Assembly: GCF_046630445.1 (NCBI RefSeq)
Contig: NC_092337.1
Span: 365,000,001 to 365,064,000, forward strand
DNA length: 64,000 nucleotides
Direction of reading: 5' to 3'
DNA from: Rutidosis leptorrhynchoides
Lineage: Eukaryota > Streptophyta > Magnoliopsida > Asterales > Asteraceae
The first letter of the stretch is position 1, and each line of letters starts with the position of its first letter. Of the stretch, positions 58,401 through 64,000 are shown one piece after another. Position numbers and translations under genes: made by a program. The notes beneath the pieces were generated by a model. The model worked only from the letters and a program-made list of their open reading frames with translations, did no database searches and was not told the DNA's origin.

Positions 58401-61057
58401 CTGTCTTCTTCTTTTAGCATGTGAATTTCTTCTGTTGTTGGTTCATATCCATTAGCTATAAGTGTAGCTAACATTTCAGCTTCATCAATTGGTTCATTAC
58501 CTTCTCCTAAAGAACATTCTCCTGTTCCTTGTAATTCTGGAAACTCTTCTAATAATTCTGCATGTGCATCTATAGTTTGAATATAATAACATGTATCATC
58601 TGCAGATTGTGGTTGTTGCATTGCTCTATCAACTGAAAAGGTAACACTCTCATCCTCTATACTTAGGGTCAGTTTCTTACCGAACACGTCTATCATTGCT
58701 TTAGCCGTGTTTAAGAATGGTCTTCCTAATATGAGAGGAACTTGAGAATCTTCTTCCATGTCTAAAACAACAAAATCTACTGGAAATACTAAAGTACCAA
58801 CTTTAACTAGCATGTTCTCCATTATCCCTCTAGGATATTTTATTGATCTATCGGCTAGTTGGATGCTTATTCTTGTTGGTTTCAATTCTCCAAGGTCTAG
58901 TTTAGCGTATAGTGAATACGGCATTAGATTTATACTAGCACCTAAGTCTGCCAATGCTTCTATTGAACTAAGACTACCCAGAAAATATGGAATTGTGAAA
59001 CTTCCTGGATCAGATAGTTTTTCTGGTATCTTATTCAACAGCACTGCTGAACAATTAGCATTCATAGTAACAGCCGAGAGTTCTTCCATTTTCTTTCTAT
59101 TTGAGATTAGATCTTTCAAGAATTTAGCATATCTAGGCATTCCTGAAATCACATCAATGAAAGGAAGATTTACATTTATCTGTTTACACATATCCAAAAA
59201 TTTGGATTGCTCGGCTTCAAGTTTTTCTTTCTTCATTTTACTTGGGTAAGGAAGTGGTGGTTGGTATGGTTTAACATAAGGTTTATCCTTAACTTTGTTA
59301 TCTTCATTAACCTTCTCAACTACCGGTTCTTTTTCCTTATCTTGATCAGGTTGTGGTTCTTGTGGAGTAGGAATAGTTTCATCAGAAGTTACAGGTATTT
59401 CAGGTGGTTTAAGTGTTGTACCACTTCTTGTGGTAATAGCTTTAGCTGTTTCATTCCGGGGGTTAGCATTTGTATCACTAGGTAGACTTCCCGGTTTTCT
59501 TTCACCTATTAACCTTGCTAGGTTACTTACTTCTTGTTCCAGATTTTGAATAGAAGCTTGTTGATTTCTAAATGCTTGAGCATTTTGTTCATTGGTTTGT
59601 TTCTGAGATGTGAAAAACTGCGTTTGAGTTTCAACTAGCTTTGTCATCATATCTTCTAAATTCGGCTTTTTATCATCGGTTTGTTGTGGTGGTTTGTTTT
59701 GAAAATTAGGTCTTTGCTGATTATAAGTATTATTGGATACTTGTTGATTGCTAGGACCTTGTTGGTTGTTGTATGGAATATTTCGGTTATAATTCTGGTT
59801 TTGATTGTAAATTGGTCTTGGCGGTTGATAATTATTCTGATAATTATTTCCAGGCCTTTGGTTTATGTATGAAATATTCTCTCTTTGTTCCATTGTTAAT
59901 TCAATACTGAGACAATCTTTTGTCAAATGTGGTCCTCCACACTGCTCACAACTAATTCGTATTGAGTGAATATCTTTAGTCATCTTTTCCATTCGTCTCT
60001 CCACAGCATCTATCTTTGCGGAAATGGAATCTAAGTCATGGCTAGAATCGGCTCTAGCTGCTTTAGATGATCTAACGATATCTTTTTCTTGGTGCCACTC
60101 ATGTGAGTGGGAAGCAGTGTTATCAATAATTTTGTAAGCATCAGTTTCGGTTTTCTTCATAATAGAACCACCAGCTGCTATATCTATGTCTTTTCTTGTA
60201 GTGATGTCGCATCCTTGGTAGAATATTTGTACTATTTGACAGGTGTCTAAACCATGTTGCGGACATCCTCTTAACAACTTTCCATATCTTGTCCATGCCT
60301 CATATAGAGTTTCATTTGGTTTCTGTGTGAACGTAACAATTTCTGCTTGAAGTCTTACGGCTTTAGATGCAGGAAAGAATTGTTTAAGAAATTTGTCAAC
60401 TAAAACGTCCCATGTATCGATCGCCCCTTCAGGTAACGATTCCAACCAATCTTTGGCTTCTCCCTTTAAAGTCCAGGGAAATAACATGAGATATATCTGT
60501 TCATCCTCCACTTCTCGGATTTTAAATAGTGTGCAAATTCTATTAAAGGTACGTAGATGTTCATTTGGATCTTCCTTCGGCGCACCATTAAATTGGCATT
60601 GATTAGTCACCATGTGTAGAATTTGTCCTTTGATTTCATAATCTGGCGCATTAATGTATGGATGAGTAATTGCGTGACCTTGGCCAGTGCGTTTAGCTCT
60701 CATTCGGTCTTCCATACTTAAAGGTTCCAGATTCTCCATAATTGAATTTGTTGAATCGGTATCACTAGATGATTCTGATTTAATGGTTCGTTCCTCAACA
60801 ATCTCTGTTTGAATGATTGGTGGCTCCGGAGGAAAGTTTAGTGGTTCAGGATCTATGAACCGTTCCTGAATATTTTTCGGATTCTCAATTGTGAGGTCGG
60901 GTTCAAAAAATGGATTATCGGAAATTTGAACTGAAGTACTTGGTCGACTGGATGACGATTCTAAAGAAAAAACAACGGCGGTTATATTTTCTAAATGTCT
61001 TGATCTAGTTACAGGTGGTGAACGTACAAAATGTGGTGAACGTCTTGCTCGGTGCAT
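55454..61057 (-). CDS. E2 gag-pol polyprotein, uninterrupted, 1867 residues
   Basis: One open frame from ATG 61057 to TAA 55454. Domains: gag core (about 150-280), zinc knuckle [13 protein letters not shown] (370-382), protease (active Asp 704 in [17 protein letters not shown]), and reverse transcriptase (VFMDDFSVF at about 1142-1150). RNase H (CDASDF at about 1292), integrase zinc finger (about 1500-1545), core and C-terminal domain follow, ending [18 protein letters not shown]. Two positions differ from E1 at otherwise fixed residues. The integrase motif reads GINFMGPFP, so the first catalytic Asp (residue 1574, codon 56336-56338) is Asn. The reverse transcriptase motif reads GLCNALATF, with Leu for Pro at residue 1122. 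The length equals E1's frame minus exactly 326 codons. It is translatable, but integration activity is unlikely. Confidence 0.95.
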   Translation of the reverse strand: MHRARRSPHFVRSPPVTRSRHLENITAVVFSLESSSSRPSTSVQISDNPFFEPDLTIENPKNIQERFIDPEPLNFPPEPPIIQTEIVEERTIKSESSSDTDSTNSIMENLEPLSMEDRMRAKRTGQGHAITHPYINAPDYEIKGQILHMVTNQCQFNGAPKEDPNEHLRTFNRICTLFKIREVEDEQIYLMLFPWTLKGEAKDWLESLPEGAIDTWDVLVDKFLKQFFPASKAVRLQAEIVTFTQKPNETLYEAWTRYGKLLRGCPQHGLDTCQIVQIFYQGCDITTRKDIDIAAGGSIMKKTETDAYKIIDNTASHSHEWHQEKDIVRSSKAARADSSHDLDSISAKIDAVERRMEKMTKDIHSIRISCEQCGGPHLTKDCLSIELTMEQRENISYINQRPGNNYQNNYQPPRPIYNQNQNYNRNIPYNNQQGPSNQQVSNNTYNQQRPNFQNKPPQQTDDKKPNLEDMMTKLVETQTQFFTSQKQTNEQNAQAFRNQQASIQNLEQEVSNLARLIGERKPGSLPSDTNANPRNETAKAITTRSGTTLKPPEIPVTSDETIPTPQEPQPDQDKEKEPVVEKVNEDNKVKDKPYVKPYQPPLPYPSKMKKEKLEAEQSKFLDMCKQINVNLPFIDVISGMPRYAKFLKDLISNRKKMEELSAVTMNANCSAVLLNKIPEKLSDPGSFTIPYFLGSLSSIEALADLGASINLMPYSLYAKLDLGELKPTRISIQLADRSIKYPRGIMENMLVKVGTLVFPVDFVVLDMEEDSQVPLILGRPFLNTAKAMIDVFGKKLTLSIEDESVTFSVDRAMQQPQSADDTCYYIQTIDAHAELLEEFPELQGTGECSLGEGNEPIDEAEMLATLIANGYEPTTEEIHMLKEEDRYRYKSSIEEPPKLELKPLPNHLEYAYLHGESELPVIISSSLTENEKSKLISVLKAHKPAIAWKIHDIKGISPSYCTHKILMEEGHKTYVQRQRRLNPNMKDVVKKEIIKLLDAGLIYPISDSPWVSPVQCVPKKGGMTVITNEKNELIPTRTVTGWRVCIDYRKLNDATRKDHFPLPFIDQMLERLAGNSYYCFLDGFSGYFQIPIAPEDQEKTTFTCPYGTFAYKRMPFGLCNALATFQRCMMAIFHDMIEECMEVFMDDFSVFGDTFKSCLVNLERMLIRCEKSNLVLNWEKCHFMVKEGIVLGHKISKEGIEVDRAKVDVIAKLPHPTNVRGVRSFLGHAGFYRRFIKDFSKIATPMNKLLEKDAPFIFSDECIKSFNILKEKLTNAPIMITPNWNLPFELMCDASDFAMGAVLGQRIEKRFQPIYYASKTLQGAQTNYTTTEKELLAIVFAFDKFRSYLVLAKTVVYTDHSALRYLFSKQDAKPRLIRWILLLQEFDIEIRDKRGAENLAADHLSRLENPELEVLNESAIRDNFPDEYLLKIDYKEIPWFADYANYLVCGFLEKGLSYQRRKKFFSDIKHYFWEDPHLFKSCPDGIIRRCVFGDEASKILNHCHTGPTGGHYGPQLTARKVYEAGFYWPTIYKDAHLLCKSCDACQRAGKISQRDEMPQNVIQVCEVFDIWGINFMGPFPKSNNNQYILVAIDYVSKWAEAQALPTNDARVVVNFLKRLFARFGTPKALISDRGTHFCNNQLEKVLKRYGVTHKISTSYHPQTSGQVENTNRALKRILEKTVGSNPKEWSIKLEDALWAFRTAYKTPIGTTPFRLVYGKACHLPVEIEHKAFWALKTCNLDLHEAGRLRLSQLNELEELRHEAYENSLIYKERTKKWHDKRIRSSKEFKEGDRVLLFNSRFKLFPGKLKSRWSGPFIVKRVFPYGTIELINSNGIEFKVNGHRVKHYIHGPMEVDNEVNHNFDTTAN

Positions 61058-61071
61058 TCACTGAATATCCT

Positions 61072-61290
61072 ATTAGTTTTTAAAAGGAAAGAAAAATTAT
61101 AATAAGTTATCCAATCAATAGACTTTTCTGATTTTGCCCACGTTTCGAATAGCCAAAAGATGCAGCAGAGGGGCAGGATTCGTTTGGTCTCAATATAATT
61201 GAGGACTGTTTGGCTCCAATAACCCGGTCCACGTACAAATCCAACTATTACTACGAACCAGAAAATTTTGATGTCTATCAATTTAACCAC
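61072..61290 (-). CDS. Conserved upstream ORF before E2 gag
   Basis: Same peptide start (MVKLIDIKIFWFVVIVGF) as the E1 upstream ORF. In E2 a frame change near its end lets the frame run on past 61072 to 61009, overlapping the gag start in another frame. Function unknown. Confidence 0.35.
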
Positions 61291-62451
61291 TTAAAATAAA
61301 TTTTCGTAATTTTAAGAAATTTAGATAAGAAGTAGAAAAAATTCTAAGTCCTAAAAACTAGAATGGCGAGAAATAAGAGAGAAAAAGAGTTCGTCGAAAA
61401 AGGTCAAAAAAGAAAAAATGGTTGAAAAATAAAAGGTGACGGAAAAATAAAAGAAACTTATAAAAACTTAAAAATACTTGACTAACCTAACCTTATTACT
61501 ACAACTAATTTAAAATTATAATCGCAAATTGAAATTATTAATTGGAATGATAATTGATACATAGTAAAAGGTCGTCTAAAAATATTAAAGCTTACAGGAA
61601 AAACTAAATCCCAAATGGAAATAACTTAAAAAGAAACTAAAACTTAAAAAGGCGTCGCAAAATTCTAAAGCACCTAAATCTTAGTCTAAAGAAAAAGCAC
61701 TTAAGGAATTCTACGGCAAAGCCTAAAAATCTAGGAGTAAAAATGACTATAGCAAAAACTAAGTTTAAAATTAAATATGAGCTAAAAATACAAAAGTTAC
61801 GCTACAACGATTAAAAAGGGACAAAATACAAAAATATATAAAAAGTTGTAAAAAGTACAATTTTTATAAAAATATTATTTTTATATTATTTATTTTATTA
61901 AACTATTAATTTTATAATTTAATAAAACTAATTAAACTAAAATATAAATTAAAATAAAACTTAAATTAAAATAAAACTTAATTATAATATTAATAATAAT
62001 TAGGGTTATAATAATAATAATTAATAATTAATCGTAATTAATGCTGAATTAGGGCTTCTGTCGGCGTGTCAGGGTGTCTCCGCGAGTTGCGGTATTTAAT
62101 GAATAAAACCCCGCGAGTCGCGGGGTTCAGAAATTCAGATGACAGCTTTAAATTCGACGCGTTTTTTCTTTATTTAATTTTTTATTTTCTGGTTTCTTGT
62201 TTTTATATATAAATAAAAGATATTAAAATAAAATTTATATTTTTATAAACTAAAATAAAAATAAAGAAACTTATAAAACTTAAATATTTAACAAAATCTT
62301 AAAAATACTTATATTTTTGTTTTTCTTTTTATGTTTTCGAATAATTAAAACGTATTTTTACAAAAGCGAATTTTTAATAGAAGTAAGCTAAAAATCTTTT
62401 TTTTTTTTTTTTTTTTTTATATTAGCGTTGCGCTTCCGGCGTTTAAGAGTG
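61291..62451 (-). other. AT-rich leader of E2
   Basis: Non-coding. It holds the palindromes CTCCGCGAGTTGCGG (62078-62092) and CCCCGCGAGTCGCGGGG (62109-62125), at the same place as in the E1 leader, and a long T-run at 62398-62418. Confidence 0.7.
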
Positions 62452-62469
62452 TCCCCGGCAGCGGCGCCA
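62452..62469 (-). other. Primer-binding site of E2
   Basis: On the - strand TGGCGCCGCTGCCGGGGA, identical to E1, 8 bases from the LTR. Confidence 0.8.
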
Positions 62470-62477
62470 AAAATACT

Positions 62478-64000
62478 TGATGTCAAAGCAGAGGGGTATA
62501 AAATACTATTAATTTTTACAAGGAAAAAAACTATTAAATACGATACAATTTTACACAAGATATTTATTTATTTATAGAATGGATATACTTAAACCTTGCT
62601 ACAACACTTATAGGCAGTGTACCTAATCGTACAGTAGTGTAGTTTTTAGTAAGTCCGGTTCGTTCCACAGGGAAATCTTTAAACAAAGCTCAACGCTATA
62701 TTAGTTTACTTTTATAAAAATACAAACATATATATAAGTAATATTATTATTATAAAGGGGGGGTTTTACCGTTTAATGACCGGTTTGTCGATTTTAAGAC
62801 TTTAGTCGCAGTTAAAACCTAATGTAAAATATAAAATAAATACAAGACTTAAATTAAAGCGTAAAGTAAATGACGATAATGAAATTGCGAATTAATAAAA
62901 GTGCGATAAAATAAACTTGCGATAATTAAAGAGTACGATAATTAAAAGTGCAATTAAATAAAATAACAATAAAAAATGCGATAATTAGAAGTCCAATTAA
63001 ATATAAAATAAAGGAAATTAAATATGAAATAAAAGAATTATGCTTATTTAAACTTCCGTAATCATGATGTTTGACGTGTTGATTTTAGTTTTATGCCCAT
63101 GGGTTAATTGTCCTTTGTCCTGGATTATTTAATATGTCCGTCTGGTTTTTGTCCATAACAGTCCATCAGTCATAAATATAAAGTGCGAGTGTCCTCATCA
63201 AATTATTCTTATACCCGAAGTTAAATATTCCAACTAATTGGGGATTCGAATTGTAACAAGGTTTTAATACTTTGTTTAATGAATACACCAGGTTATCGAC
63301 TGCGTGTAAACCAAGGTTTTACTACTTTGTTAACAATTACACCAATTACCCTTGAATGTAATTTCACCCTTGTTTTAATTATTCTAGTGGCTATTAATCC
63401 ATTCCCGTGTCCGGTTAAATGAACGATTATTCGTACATATAAATACCCCGCCCATCGTGTCCGATCGAGTGTATATGGTAATTTATAGGGACGCCCAATT
63501 ATAAATCTTTATATTAACATTAACAAACTTTCATTTAGTTAAACAAATATAAAGCCCATTAATAGCCCATAGTCTAATTTCCACAAGTGTCGTTCTTTTG
63601 TCCAAACCCCAATTATGGTACAAAGCCCAATTACCCAATTTTAGTAATTAGCCCAACATCATGATTACTTCGTTTTAAATAAGCATAATAATAACTTAGC
63701 TACGAGAAATTAATATAAAAAGGTTGAACATAACTTACAATGATTAAAAATAGCGTAGCGTTACACGGACAGAATTTCGACTTGCACCCTTACAACATTC
63801 GCTATCATACCCTTATTATTAGAATTATAATTAAAATTAAAATATAAATTATAAATATATATATATGTTTTTCGTATGATAAGAAGAAGAAAAAGATTGA
63901 TTTTTTGCGTTCAGAATTCGGTTGGCTTTATAGGCATTTTTTCATTTTGGGGCTCCGCGACTCGCGGCCATTTTGGCCTTCAAACTCCGCGAGTCGCGGA
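62478..64000 (-). repeat. 5' LTR of E2, cut by the window end
   Basis: It matches 47583 onward nearly base for base (differences for example near 62757 and 63145). The window ends inside the GC palindrome pair (63953-64000), about 460 bases before the LTR's outer end. Confidence 0.95.

Larger units (their letters stand above)
47583..64000 (-). mobile_element. Element E2: Athila-like retrotransposon, inverted, runs off the window
   Basis: Same family as E1, opposite strand. 3' LTR 47583-49564, ORF1 about 51653-53677, zinc-knuckle ORF, gag-pol 55454-61057, primer site 62452-62469, 5' LTR from 62478 to beyond the window end. The LTRs are near-identical to each other but clearly diverged from those of E1, so E2 belongs to a sister subfamily. 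It is inserted in the leader of element F. Confidence 0.95.

Noticed and set aside
58758..59249. 163-codon + strand frame opposite E2 gag-pol (and its mirror in E1, 30813-31304)
   Set aside because: Complement of the protease region of the Athila polyprotein. It is open in both copies only because they are closely related.

Overview
This window is nuclear DNA from a flowering plant. The lineage is inferred, not proven: the sequence is AT-rich, carries plant-type Ty3/gypsy lineages (Athila, Tat and a chromodomain-bearing Tekay/Del-like element) plus CACTA, Harbinger, Mutator, Stowaway and Helitron-like elements, and the style of the chromovirus LTRs suggests a eudicot, perhaps Asteraceae. I see no intact host gene. 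Almost the whole window is a stack of transposons inserted into one another.

Positions 1-8062 hold DNA transposons and intergenic DNA. In order they are: one end of a CACTA (En/Spm) element with 45-bp subterminal repeats (1-982); a Harbinger-like MITE with a TAA duplication (1408-1809); a Mutator-like element with about 190-bp inverted ends and a perfect 9-bp target duplication (2278-3709); a gene-poor stretch with exon-like scraps and Helitron-type 3' hairpins; and a Stowaway-like MITE (7341-7591).

Positions 8063-25475 start a nest of LTR elements. Element A (Tat-like, + strand, from 8063) has a 5' LTR, primer site, gag, protease, reverse transcriptase, RNase H and an extra archaeal-type RNase H, and two intron-like insertions. 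It is broken by a solo LTR B (11003-13668, TSD TAAGG) and by LTR C (15839 onward). C is broken at 17085 by element D, a Tekay/Del-like chromovirus on the - strand (3' LTR 17086-20275, polyprotein 20311-24958). Upstream of D's gag, in the same orientation, lies a decayed F-box ORF.

That F-box ORF is cut in two by E1, a complete Athila-like element (25476-43437, + strand, about 18 kb, TSD GTTAC). The F-box start (43950) is followed at once by LTR F (43975-46454, + strand) with an initiator-Met-type primer site. F's leader is cut at 47582 by E2, a second Athila copy of the same family on the - strand, which runs off the window end. E2 keeps one uninterrupted 1867-residue gag-pol frame, but its integrase has lost the first catalytic aspartate.

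The two Athila copies compare well because they differ in informative ways. E1 has a second protease-like domain of 326 codons after the integrase that is missing from E2. Both have a zinc-knuckle ORF after pol and an ATHILA ORF1-like gene with a conserved two-exon structure. Both carry paired GC-rich palindromes (CCGCGACTCGCGG type) at the same four places: each LTR just upstream of a TATA box, the gag leader, and just upstream of ORF1.
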